Below, one piece after another: positions 1 through 13,811 of a stretch of 64,000 nucleotides of DNA; positions within the stretch are counted from its first letter, which is position 1, and each line of letters begins with the position of its first letter. The notes under the pieces are model-generated. The model made no database searches and was not told where the DNA came from. It saw only the letters and a list, made by a program, of their open reading frames with translations. Position numbers and translations under genes: made by a program. Origin of the DNA: Streptomyces sp. CB00316. GTDB lineage: Bacteria > Actinomycetota > Actinomycetes > Streptomycetales > Streptomycetaceae. The DNA lies in the NCBI RefSeq assembly GCF_001905595.1, contig NZ_LIXI01000012.1:1-64000 (forward strand), in the 5' to 3' direction.

Positions 1-77
1 TCGGCCGCCTGCAGCCGTAACTCCTCGCGAAACTGCTGCCGTTCGGCGGTCAGCCCGCCCCCTTGTGGATACCGCAT
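1..77 (-). CDS. IS630-type transposase-like HTH protein, N-terminal fragment
   Basis: The reverse strand opens with ATG at 77 and encodes MRYPQGGGLTAERQ and about 11 more residues before leaving the window. This opening matches the start of the helix-turn-helix proteins and IS630-family transposases common in Streptomyces, where it precedes a winged-helix DNA-binding region. Only 25 codons are visible, so neither completeness nor catalytic residues can be judged. Codon 20 (bases 18-20) is TTA, the rare leucine codon read by the bldA tRNA in Streptomyces, which fits horizontally acquired DNA. Identification is by N-terminal similarity alone. Confidence 0.6.
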   Translation of the reverse strand, partial: MRYPQGGGLTAERQQFREELRLQAA

Positions 78-155
78 ACCTTCGGTGATACCGCAGCCAC
101 CGACCAGCCGTCACCCCCTACGACACCACGCGTTCAATCTCAGTAGGGCCTCACA

Positions 156-2783
156 TCAGGCGCGGGGCGGCTCCGGGACGCGCATCGCCAGGATGGCCAT
201 GTCGTCCGAGGCGGGCTCTGCGGCGAAGCGCTCCACGGCCCGCAGGATGCGTGCGGCGACCGCTCCGGCCGTCAGGCCCGTACAGGTCGACAGGACGTCC
301 GCGAGGCCGTCGTCGCCGAGCATGCGGGTGCCCTCGCGGCGTTCGGTGACGCCGTCGGTGACGCAGAGGAGGACGTCGCCCGGGTCCAGCGTGACCTCCT
401 GCTCGTACAGCTCCAAGTCCTCCAGGACGCCGAGCAGGGGCTGCGGTTCGGCCGCCGACTCCACGGAGCCGTCCTGGCGCAGGCGCAGCGGGAGCGGGTG
501 GCCGGCGCAGACGACCTTCAGGAGGGCGCTGCCGTCCTCCTGGGGCCACAGCTCGCCGTACAGGAGCGTCAGGAAGCGGCTGCGGGCGCCCTCGTCCAGG
601 ATGGCCGCGTTGAGGCGCTCCAGGACCGCAGGGCCGGTGAAGCCCTCCTTGGCGAGCAGGCGCAGGGCGTGGCGGGCCAGGCCGGTGACGGCGGCCGCCT
701 CCGGGCCCGTACCGCAGACGTCGCCGATGGCGAAGCCGAACGCACCGTCGTGGATCGGGAAGACGTCGTAGAAGTCGCCGCCGACCTCGTTGCCCTCGCC
801 TGCGGCGCGGTAGATGACCTCGATCTCGACGTTCGGGACGTCGGGGAGGCCCGGGGGCAGCAGGCTGCGCTGGAGGGACTGGCTGATCGCCATGCGCTCC
901 GAGTACAGGCGCGCGTTGTCCAAGGCCAGGGCGGCCCTGCGGGAGAGGTCCTCGGCCAGTTCCAGGATCTCCTGGCGGAAGTGGTCATCCGAGGGCTTCC
1001 CGAGCGTCAGCATGCCGATCACACGGTTGCGGGCGACCAGCGGCAGGACCACCGTCTCGCCGCCGACCGCCTGGGCCGTGGCGAGGATGGTGCGGGTGGC
1101 CGTGGACATGCTCAGGGGCGCGTCGTGGGCCAGGCTGCGGGTGGAGGTGGACAGCGCCGCACGGTGACCGGCCTCGGACGGGGCGGCCCAGATGCGGGCG
1201 CCGGGAGCCGGGACCGGGTCGGGCGGGGCGATCTTGGAGAGCAGGGCCTTGAGGCCGTCGATGAGGTCCTCGTCCTCGTGGAGGACGTACGAGAGGTACG
1301 GGTCCGAGGACTGGTCCGCGATCGTGTAGACCGCGCACCAGGTGGCCAGGGTCGGGACCGTCATCTGGGCCATCAGCGCCAGCGTCTGGTCGCGGTCGAG
1401 CGTGCCGGCCAGCAGGTCGGAGGCCTCGACGAGGAAGGAGAGGGAGCCGCGGCGCAGCCGTTCCAGCTCGCCGAGGCGCGCCGACTCCACCGCCAGGGCG
1501 ATGCGGTCGGCGGCGAACTGGAGGCGCAGGGCCTCCTCGTTCGAGTAGCGGCCCCGGGCCTCGGCCGCCACGCCCAGGGAGCCCGTGAGGCGGCCCTCGA
1601 CCTTCAGCGGGACCGTGACGACCGAGCGCATCCCGGTGTCGGTGAGGAGCGGAACGGCGCCCGGGACGGCGGTCAGGTCCTCGTGGACCGCCGGCATCCG
1701 GGCGGAGCCGTACCGTCCGGTTCCGGCTTCGACGGGGACTCTCGCGAAGCGCTGGCGGGCCGAGGGGAGACCCGTCGTGGCGCGGACCTCCAGCTCCGTC
1801 TCGTCGTCGGTGGCGAGGAGGAGGAAGGCCGCGTCGGCGTCGAGCATGTCGCGTGCCCGCTCCACCGTCCGCTGGAGCAGGCCGTCCAGGTCGTCGGGGG
1901 CGGGGGAGCCGATGAAGACCTCGAACGGGTCCGTGGAGCGGTTCTCGGACGAGGAGTCGGAGACCGGCGCGCGGACCGGGGACTGGAGGACCGCACGTTC
2001 GTAGTCGCGGACGAGGAGGCAGACCGTGGACGGCTCGCCGTCGGTGTCGCGGACTCGCAGGTGCGAGGCGTAGACGGGGGTGACGCGGCCGTCGGCGCAG
2101 CGGATTCCGTAGCTGCCCTCCCAGCGGGAGAGCCGGAGTGCGTCCGCGATGCCGGTGTTGGTGCCGGGGGTGTGCGGCCAGGCCACGAAGTCGGTGAGCT
2201 GTTTGCCGGACACCTCTTCCGCCCCGTGCCCGAAGAGGAAGGCCGCGTCGTCGTTCCACGCGGCGATCGAGCCGGAGTGGTCGATCTGGATGACGGCGAC
2301 CCGTACGCGCTGGTCCGCCACGGGCAGCAGTGCGGTGGGCAGGAGCGGTCCGGCGGACCGGATGCCGACCGGGCGCTCGGGAAGGTCGAGTTGGAACCAG
2401 ACATGTTTGCGAGTGGGGGCGTACTCGACGCCCCAGCGGGAGGCCAGGGCGGCGCAGAGCAGCAGGCCCCGGCCGTTCTCGCGGTCGGGCGAGCCGAAGT
2501 CGAGTCCGTTGCTCTGGAGCGGGACCTCACGTTCCGGATAGTGGTCGGCGACCTCGACGCGTACGCCGTCCTCGGTACGGAGGCAGAGGACATCGGCCGC
2601 CGTCCCCGCGTGGACCACGGCGTTGGTGACGAGCTCGCTGGTGAGGACGACCGCGTCGTCGACGACATCGTTGTATCCCCACCCCTGGAGGGTGTCCCGG
2701 ACAAAGGCGCGGGCGGTCGCGACCGAGCGCCCGACCGGTTCGAAGGTGGCGGCCGCCCGCGCGGTGATCACAGCACTCCCCAT
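156..2783 (-). CDS. osaC: OsaC: RsbW-like kinase / PAS / GAF / SpoIIE phosphatase regulator
   Basis: This 875-residue multidomain regulator is predicted to act in the cytoplasm on anti-anti-sigma factor partner switching. Residues about 1-135 form an RsbW-type histidine-kinase-like ATPase (N-box SELVTNAVVHA with E50/N54, glycine loop NGRGLLL). A PAS domain follows at about 160-270, then two GAF-like regions at about 295-620. A SpoIIE/PP2C phosphatase occupies about 635-875 (SLQRSLLPP, GGDFYDVF, GDVCGTG, VTDGVTERR, SDDMA). The frame is open upstream to 3029, but ATG 2783 begins the kinase fold directly and is preferred. The divergent neighbour is osaA. In S. coelicolor OsaC has this architecture and position and modulates SigB after osmotic stress; assignment here is by architecture and gene order. 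Confidence 0.85.
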   Translation of the reverse strand: MGSAVITARAAATFEPVGRSVATARAFVRDTLQGWGYNDVVDDAVVLTSELVTNAVVHAGTAADVLCLRTEDGVRVEVADHYPEREVPLQSNGLDFGSPDRENGRGLLLCAALASRWGVEYAPTRKHVWFQLDLPERPVGIRSAGPLLPTALLPVADQRVRVAVIQIDHSGSIAAWNDDAAFLFGHGAEEVSGKQLTDFVAWPHTPGTNTGIADALRLSRWEGSYGIRCADGRVTPVYASHLRVRDTDGEPSTVCLLVRDYERAVLQSPVRAPVSDSSSENRSTDPFEVFIGSPAPDDLDGLLQRTVERARDMLDADAAFLLLATDDETELEVRATTGLPSARQRFARVPVEAGTGRYGSARMPAVHEDLTAVPGAVPLLTDTGMRSVVTVPLKVEGRLTGSLGVAAEARGRYSNEEALRLQFAADRIALAVESARLGELERLRRGSLSFLVEASDLLAGTLDRDQTLALMAQMTVPTLATWCAVYTIADQSSDPYLSYVLHEDEDLIDGLKALLSKIAPPDPVPAPGARIWAAPSEAGHRAALSTSTRSLAHDAPLSMSTATRTILATAQAVGGETVVLPLVARNRVIGMLTLGKPSDDHFRQEILELAEDLSRRAALALDNARLYSERMAISQSLQRSLLPPGLPDVPNVEIEVIYRAAGEGNEVGGDFYDVFPIHDGAFGFAIGDVCGTGPEAAAVTGLARHALRLLAKEGFTGPAVLERLNAAILDEGARSRFLTLLYGELWPQEDGSALLKVVCAGHPLPLRLRQDGSVESAAEPQPLLGVLEDLELYEQEVTLDPGDVLLCVTDGVTERREGTRMLGDDGLADVLSTCTGLTAGAVAARILRAVERFAAEPASDDMAILAMRVPEPPRA

Positions 2784-3125
2784 ATGGTGTCTCGTCGCTT
2801 CCCCGAGTCCTGTGCCCGTTTCTCGCCGCTTCGATTCGCTTGTCAGGCTAGACGTTCGGCAAGGGTGCCGGGTACACGAGGGCCGAGATCGGGACAGGAC
2901 GCCGCAGGAGTTGTGCGCGGGCGCACGAGTATGTGTTCCGGTAGGAGTGACGGGGTGCAAGCGGGGGAGGTTGCCCGCCGACCCGTTCCGGCCTGGTACG
3001 TTGCAACGATTTGACGTCCGCCCGGTCACCCGTTGACGGTGTGCTGTGGCGATGGTCCAAAGTGGAACTGGGCAAGCTTCCGGATAGGCCCGAGCGAAAC
3101 GGCCAACCCCTGCGGGAGGGACACG
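2784..3125. other. osaC-osaA divergent intergenic region
   Basis: This 342-bp gap must hold the promoters of both divergent regulators. Two TTGACG hexamers point towards osaA, near 3012 and 3032. A perfect 10-bp palindrome, CGTTGCAACG, lies at 2999-3008. A GGGTAC box at 2870-2875 resembles a SigB -10 element, but no GNNTN -35 element stands at the usual 14-16 bp from it. No gene with a convincing start is visible here. The osaA ribosome-binding site, GGGAGG, is at 3114-3119. Confidence 0.5.
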
Positions 3126-8615
<5,490 letters not shown>

Positions 8616-8859
8616 TGGGATACCGAGCGAATCAGCATGAGTTGTTGACCGGCTGTGCGCGAACGGGTGTGAACGCCCTGCATCCGGGGAACCTTCTGGT
8701 CTCCCACCGCGTTTGCGGTATGTGCACAGTGACATCGCGGTGACAGGGTGTGGTGACGGGCGGGGTGCGGCTACCATGACCGGCACAAGGACGGACGGCG
8801 TAAGGGAGTCGTCCCGTGGGGCGGCACCCGGTGCATTTCCGGGGCGAGGAGGACGGGCC

Positions 8860-9543
8860 ATGGTGCAGAAGGCCAAGATCCTCCTGGTCGATGACCGGCC
8901 GGAGAATCTGCTGGCGCTGGAGGCCATCCTCTCTGCGCTCGATCAGACACTGGTCCGGGCATCGTCAGGGGAGGAGGCGCTCAAAGCGCTGCTCACGGAC
9001 GACTTCGCGGTCATTCTGCTGGACGTCCAGATGCCGGGCATGGACGGTTTCGAGACCGCCGCCCACATCAAGCGGCGGGAGCGGACGCGGGACATCCCGA
9101 TCATCTTCCTCACCGCGATCAACCACGGCCCGCACCACACCTTCCGGGGGTATGCGGCCGGCGCGGTGGACTACATCTCCAAGCCGTTCGACCCGTGGGT
9201 GCTGCGGGCAAAGGTCTCGGTCTTCGTCGAGCTGTACATGAAGAACTGCAAGCTTCGCGAGCAGGCCGCGCTCCTCCGGCTCCAGCTGGAGGGTGACGGC
9301 CACGCGGGCGGTGAGCACGAGAAGGAGCCGGCCGGGCTGCTGGCCGAACTCTCCGCGCGGCTCGCGGCGGTCGAGGAGCAGGCGGAAGCCCTCTCCAAGC
9401 AGCTCGACGACGAGTCCGCCGACGCAGCGGCCGTCGCCACGGCGGCCCATCTGGAGCGCAAGCTGACCGGCCTGCGCCGCGCGCTCGACGCGCTGGAGCC
9501 GGGCACGGGCGGCGGCGCCGGAATCCTGCCCGCTCAGAACTAG
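8860..9543 (+). CDS. osaB: OsaB: response regulator with coiled-coil C-terminus
   Basis: This 227-residue protein has an N-terminal receiver domain (ILLVDDRPENLL, phospho-acceptor D55 in LLDVQMPGMDG, conserved FLTA, SKPF lysine) over residues about 5-125. The E/A/L-rich C-terminal half (about 130-210) predicts coiled coil and has no recognisable DNA-binding domain, so output is probably by protein contact. ATG 8860 is chosen because GAGGAGG stands about 8 bp upstream; the frame extends back to 8713 without a better start. It follows the hybrid kinase osaA on the same strand. In S. coelicolor OsaB is essential for osmoadaptation and differentiation on high-osmolarity medium; the role here is inferred from order and architecture. 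Confidence 0.87.
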   Translation: MVQKAKILLVDDRPENLLALEAILSALDQTLVRASSGEEALKALLTDDFAVILLDVQMPGMDGFETAAHIKRRERTRDIPIIFLTAINHGPHHTFRGYAAGAVDYISKPFDPWVLRAKVSVFVELYMKNCKLREQAALLRLQLEGDGHAGGEHEKEPAGLLAELSARLAAVEEQAEALSKQLDDESADAAAVATAAHLERKLTGLRRALDALEPGTGGGAGILPAQN

Positions 9544-9717
9544 GGCCTCGCCGCAGGGGAAGTAGCACCATTCGTACGGATCAGGGCGCTTCGGGCCGTG
9601 TCCGGGGCGCTCCTGGCCCTGAGGGCACGTCAGTTCCCGGCTGTCCGGAGGCGACACGGTCGGGTGAACCAGTAGGCGAACGTGTTCACGGGCGTCGACA
9701 ACGGTAACCTCGGCACC

Positions 9718-12540
9718 ATGGCCTCACGTACGTCCGGCAAGGGTTCCCAGGGCACGGCGGGCACCGCGAAGCGCGTCGGCCGTACACCCGGGCCGGCGAA
9801 GAAAGCCGCGCCCGCCAGGAAGACCGCCCCCAAGAAGTCGACCGCGCCCGCGAAGAAGGCACCCGCGAAGAAAGCGGCTGCCAAGAGGCCCGCGCCCAAA
9901 CCCGCACCCTCTCCCACCAACGGCATCTACCGGCTGGTGCGCGCCATCTGGCTCGGGACGGCGCACGGCGTCGGCGCGGTGTTCCGCTCCATAGGGCGCG
10001 GCGCCAAGGGACTTGACCCCGCCCACCGCAAGGACGGCCTCGCACTCCTGCTCCTCGGCCTCGCGCTGATCGTGGCCGCGGGCACCTGGTCCAACCTCCA
10101 GGGGCCGGTCGGCGACCTGGTGGAAATGCTGGTGACCGGGGCGTTCGGCCGGCTCGATCTGCTCGCGCCGATACTGCTCGGCGCCATGGCCGTACGGCTG
10201 ATTCTGTATCCGGAGCGCCCCGACGCCAACGGCCGGATCGTCATCGGACTCTCCGCCCTCGTCGTCGGCGTCCTCGGCCAGGTCCACATCGCCTGCGGGT
10301 CACCGGGCCGCGAGGACGGCACGGAGGCGATGCAGGACGCGGGCGGGCTGGTGGGCTGGGCAGCGTCGAAGCCCCTGATCTTCATGATGGGCGAGGTTCT
10401 CGCCGTACCGCTGCTGGTGCTGCTCACCGTCTTCGGCCTGCTCGTGGTCACCGCGACCCCGGTCAACGCCATCCCGCGCCGGCTGCGGCAGCTCGGCGTC
10501 CGCCTCGGCATCGTGGAACCCGCGTACGAGCTCGGCGAGGTGTACGAGGACGACGACGAGCGGTACGACGAGCAGTGGCGCGAGGCGCTGCCCGCCGGGA
10601 CGCGGCGCGGCTCCGGACGCCGACAGGCCCCCGCCGACGACGACGCGGCCCACGACCACGACCATGCCGAGGCCGGGGCGCCCACCAAGCGCAGGCGGCC
10701 CCGTCGGCCCGCCGCTCAGCCCGCGATGAACCGGCCCCTGGACGCGGTGGACGTCGCCGCGGCCGCGGCCGCCGCACTCGACGGGGCCGTGCTCAACGGT
10801 ATTTCGCCCTCGCCGGTCGTCGCCGACCTGACCCAGGGCGTCTCGGTGGACCGGGACCGGGAACGTACCGGCTCCACGCCCGTGCCCGGAGCCCGGGAGG
10901 CCGGACAGCGCGGCGGCGCGGGCAAGGACCGGACCGGCGCGGGTACGGCGGGGGGCGCGGCCTCCGGGCCCGTCGACCCCGGCGGCGTACCGGATCTGAC
11001 CAAGCCCGCTCCGGAGCGGACCGGGGACCTGCCCGCCCGCGCCGAGCAGCTCCAGCTCTCCGGCGACATCACGTACTCGCTGCCCTCGCTCGACCTGCTG
11101 GAGCGCGGCGGGCCCGGCAAGACCCGCAGCGCCGCCAACGACGCCGTCGTCGCCTCCCTGACCAACGTGTTCACCGAGTTCAAGGTCGACGCCGTCGTCA
11201 CCGGCTTCACCCGGGGCCCGACGGTCACCCGGTACGAGATCGAGCTCGGCCCCGCCGTGAAGGTCGAGAAGATCACGGCGCTCGCCAAGAACATCGCGTA
11301 CGCCGTCGCCAGTCCGGACGTGCGGATCATCTCGCCGATCCCGGGGAAGTCCGCCGTCGGCATCGAGATCCCCAACTCCGACCGGGAGATGGTCAATCTC
11401 GGCGACGTGCTGCGCCTCGCGGACGCGGCCGAGGACGACCACCCCATGCTCGTGGCGCTCGGCAAGAACGTCGAGGGCGGCTACGAGATGGCCAACCTGG
11501 CGAAGATGCCGCACGTCCTGGTCGCGGGCGCGACCGGCTCCGGCAAGTCCTCCTGCATCAACTGCCTGATCACCTCGGTCATGGTGCGGGCCACCCCGGA
11601 GGACGTCCGGATGGTCCTGGTCGACCCCAAGCGCGTCGAGCTCACCGCGTACGAGGGCATCCCGCACCTGATCACCCCGATCATCACCAACCCCAAGAAG
11701 GCCGCCGAGGCGCTCCAGTGGGTCGTGCGGGAGATGGACCTGCGCTACGACGACCTCGCCGCCTTCGGCTACCGGCACATCGACGACTTCAACCACGCGG
11801 TGCGCACCGGCAAGGCCAAGACACCCGAGGGCAGCGAGCGGGAGCTGTCCCCGTACCCGTACCTCCTTGTCATCGTCGACGAGCTGGCCGACCTGATGAT
11901 GGTCGCCCCGCGCGACGTCGAGGACTCCATCGTCCGCATCACCCAGCTGGCCCGGGCCGCCGGAATCCACCTGGTGCTCGCCACCCAGCGCCCCTCGGTC
12001 GACGTGGTGACCGGTCTGATCAAGGCGAACGTGCCCTCCCGGCTCGCCTTCGCCACCTCCTCCCTCGCCGACAGCAGGGTCATCCTCGACCAGCCCGGCG
12101 CCGAGAAGCTCATCGGCAAGGGTGACGGGCTCTTCCTCCCGATGGGCGCGAACAAGCCCACCCGTATGCAGGGCGCCTTCGTCACCGAGGACGAGGTCGC
12201 GGCCGTCGTCCAGCACTGCAAGGATCAGATGGCTCCGGTCTTCCGGGACGACGTCGTGGTCGGTACGAAGCAGAAGAAGGAGATCGACGAGGACATCGGC
12301 GACGACCTGGACCTGCTCTGCCAGGCCGCCGAGCTGGTCGTCTCCACCCAGTTCGGGTCCACCTCGATGCTCCAGCGCAAGCTGCGGGTCGGCTTCGCGA
12401 AGGCGGGGCGGCTGATGGATCTGATGGAGTCGCGCAACATCGTCGGCCCCAGCGAGGGGTCCAAGGCACGCGACGTCATGGTGAAACCGGACGAGCTCGA
12501 CGGGGTGTTGGCCGTCATCCGCGGGGAATCGGCTCCGTAG
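9718..12540 (+). CDS. ftsK: DNA translocase FtsK
   Basis: This 940-residue septal DNA pump clears chromosomes from closing septa, in Streptomyces chiefly during sporulation. The N-terminus is a basic K/A/P-rich tail (repeated AKKA). Four or so hydrophobic segments lie between residues about 100 and 250, followed by a charged linker to about 440. The motor has Walker A GATGSGKS near 604-611 and Walker B LLVIVDELADL near 717-727. The C-terminal gamma winged helix (STSMLQRKLRVGFAKAGR), which reads KOPS/FRS-type polarity sequences, is intact. ATG 9718 lacks a ribosome-binding site but sits 7 bases after TAACCT (9705-9710), consistent with a leaderless transcript. A frame extension to 9682 is less likely. 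Confidence 0.93.
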   Translation: MASRTSGKGSQGTAGTAKRVGRTPGPAKKAAPARKTAPKKSTAPAKKAPAKKAAAKRPAPKPAPSPTNGIYRLVRAIWLGTAHGVGAVFRSIGRGAKGLDPAHRKDGLALLLLGLALIVAAGTWSNLQGPVGDLVEMLVTGAFGRLDLLAPILLGAMAVRLILYPERPDANGRIVIGLSALVVGVLGQVHIACGSPGREDGTEAMQDAGGLVGWAASKPLIFMMGEVLAVPLLVLLTVFGLLVVTATPVNAIPRRLRQLGVRLGIVEPAYELGEVYEDDDERYDEQWREALPAGTRRGSGRRQAPADDDAAHDHDHAEAGAPTKRRRPRRPAAQPAMNRPLDAVDVAAAAAAALDGAVLNGISPSPVVADLTQGVSVDRDRERTGSTPVPGAREAGQRGGAGKDRTGAGTAGGAASGPVDPGGVPDLTKPAPERTGDLPARAEQLQLSGDITYSLPSLDLLERGGPGKTRSAANDAVVASLTNVFTEFKVDAVVTGFTRGPTVTRYEIELGPAVKVEKITALAKNIAYAVASPDVRIISPIPGKSAVGIEIPNSDREMVNLGDVLRLADAAEDDHPMLVALGKNVEGGYEMANLAKMPHVLVAGATGSGKSSCINCLITSVMVRATPEDVRMVLVDPKRVELTAYEGIPHLITPIITNPKKAAEALQWVVREMDLRYDDLAAFGYRHIDDFNHAVRTGKAKTPEGSERELSPYPYLLVIVDELADLMMVAPRDVEDSIVRITQLARAAGIHLVLATQRPSVDVVTGLIKANVPSRLAFATSSLADSRVILDQPGAEKLIGKGDGLFLPMGANKPTRMQGAFVTEDEVAAVVQHCKDQMAPVFRDDVVVGTKQKKEIDEDIGDDLDLLCQAAELVVSTQFGSTSMLQRKLRVGFAKAGRLMDLMESRNIVGPSEGSKARDVMVKPDELDGVLAVIRGESAP

Positions 12541-12852
12541 AGGTAATCCACCCGTAAAGGTTTGGTGGGCAACCGTTTCGTGCGGTCGTACGTCAAGTTG
12601 GAGGGAGGGAGGGGCGGAACGATGCTCCTCCCTCCCGCCCAGCCCGTTGTCCCCCACCCTGTTCGGCCCACTCCAGGTTGCCCAGTCCTCGATCGGGGCA
12701 CGGTCCTGTCCCCGCTCCGCCCGCGGAGCGGTCCGCGGGGCCGTCCGGCGAACCCGATGGCGTACAAAGTCGTCCCTCCCGGTTGCCCCTCCCTTTCGTA
12801 CCCCCCCTAGACTGAACATCCAGCAGGTGGCTCACGCTCGAAAGGCGCCCCC
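12541..12852 (+). other. ftsK downstream gap with stem-loop
   Basis: This 312-bp gap follows ftsK. The only clear structure is a G/C-rich stem-loop at 12604-12635 (GGAGGGAGG pairing with CCTCCCTCC, 14-base loop), a plausible rho-independent-like terminator without a U tract. The promoter of the downstream HTH gene must lie in the remainder. No gene is supported here. Confidence 0.55.
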
Positions 12853-13656
12853 GTGTCCATCGGCAACTCCCCCGAAGACGACCGGCCTTCGATCGGTCGT
12901 GCCCTTCAGCAGGCTCGCATCGCCGCAGGCCTCACGGTCGAGGAAGTCAGCAGCTCCACCCGGGTGCGCATCCCCCTCGTGCACGCGATCGAGGAGGACG
13001 ACTTCTCGCGCTGTGGCGGCGACGTCTACGCACGCGGCCACATCCGCAACATCGCCCGTGCCGTCGGTATCGACCCGGAACCTCTGGTCGAGCGTTTCGA
13101 CGGTGACCACGGCGGCCGTCCCGCACCCACCCCCGCGGCTCCGCTGTTCGAAGCGGAGCGCATCCGTTCCGAACCGCGGCGGCCCAACTGGACCGCGGCC
13201 ATGGTCGCGGCCATCGTCGCCGTCATCGGCTTCGTCGGCTTCACCCTGTTCAACGGTGGGGACGACAAGCCCTCGAACACCGCCCAGGTCGCGGAGGGCT
13301 CCAAGCCCGACAAGACCGCGGCCAGACCCACCACCACCAAGCCGGCCGACCCCCCGCCCGTGCCGTCCGAGAGTGCCATCGCCGCCGCCCCCCGGGACAA
13401 GGTGACGGTCAAGCTCAGCGCGAGCCAGGACAAGAGCTGGATCTCCGTCAAGGACCACAACGGCAGGCTGCTCTTCGACGGGCTGCTGCTGGAGGGTGAG
13501 TCCAAGACCTTCCAGGACAAGGAGCGCATCGACCTCGTCCTCGGCAACGCCGGGGCGATCGAGCTCTTCGTGAACGGGAAGAAGCTCCAGGACCGTTTCG
13601 AGCCGGGTCAGGTCGAACGGCTCACGTACACCAAGGGTGACCCCGAGGCCGGCTGA
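12853..13656 (+). CDS. RodZ-like helix-turn-helix membrane protein (DUF4115)
   Basis: This 267-residue protein has a Cro/RodZ-type helix-turn-helix at residues about 14-80 (IGRALQQARIAAGLTVEEVS, YARGHIRNIA). A single transmembrane segment follows at about 114-133, then a Pro/Thr-rich linker, then a C-terminal beta-domain of the DUF4115 type (about 178-265). This layout is that of bacterial RodZ, which links MreB to the wall-synthesis machinery. In actinobacteria the gene conventionally sits between ftsK and rimO, as here. GTG 12853 follows an AAAGG sequence about 7 bp upstream. The wall-related role is inferred from the family. Confidence 0.75.
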   Translation: MSIGNSPEDDRPSIGRALQQARIAAGLTVEEVSSSTRVRIPLVHAIEEDDFSRCGGDVYARGHIRNIARAVGIDPEPLVERFDGDHGGRPAPTPAAPLFEAERIRSEPRRPNWTAAMVAAIVAVIGFVGFTLFNGGDDKPSNTAQVAEGSKPDKTAARPTTTKPADPPPVPSESAIAAAPRDKVTVKLSASQDKSWISVKDHNGRLLFDGLLLEGESKTFQDKERIDLVLGNAGAIELFVNGKKLQDRFEPGQVERLTYTKGDPEAG

Positions 13657-13675
13657 CCCCGCGCCTTCCACCCAT

Positions 13676-13710
13676 CGACGGGCGTCCGGCCTCGTGCCGG
13701 GCGCCCGTCG
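13676..13710 (+). terminator. Stem-loop terminator between the RodZ-like gene and rimO
   Basis: A 15-bp stem pairs 13676-13690 with 13696-13710 around a 5-base loop (CTCGT), with a single G-U wobble. It starts 19 bp after the stop codon of the RodZ-like gene and separates it from rimO, which has its own promoter-like box at 13799. Confidence 0.75.
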
Positions 13711-13811
13711 GCGTTCTCCGCACCATGTGCGCCTGCTACGGGGAGTAACAGGCAAAGGGCAGGCAACCCTGCACGGCGGGAGGGCCGCCGGGACGAAGTA
13801 GTCTTGAGTCC

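Noticed and set aside
2870..2875. GGGTAC as a SigB-type -10 box for osaA
   Set aside because: No GNNTN -35 element stands at the required 14-16 bp; the best candidate is 18 bp away, so it is only mentioned in the intergenic entry.
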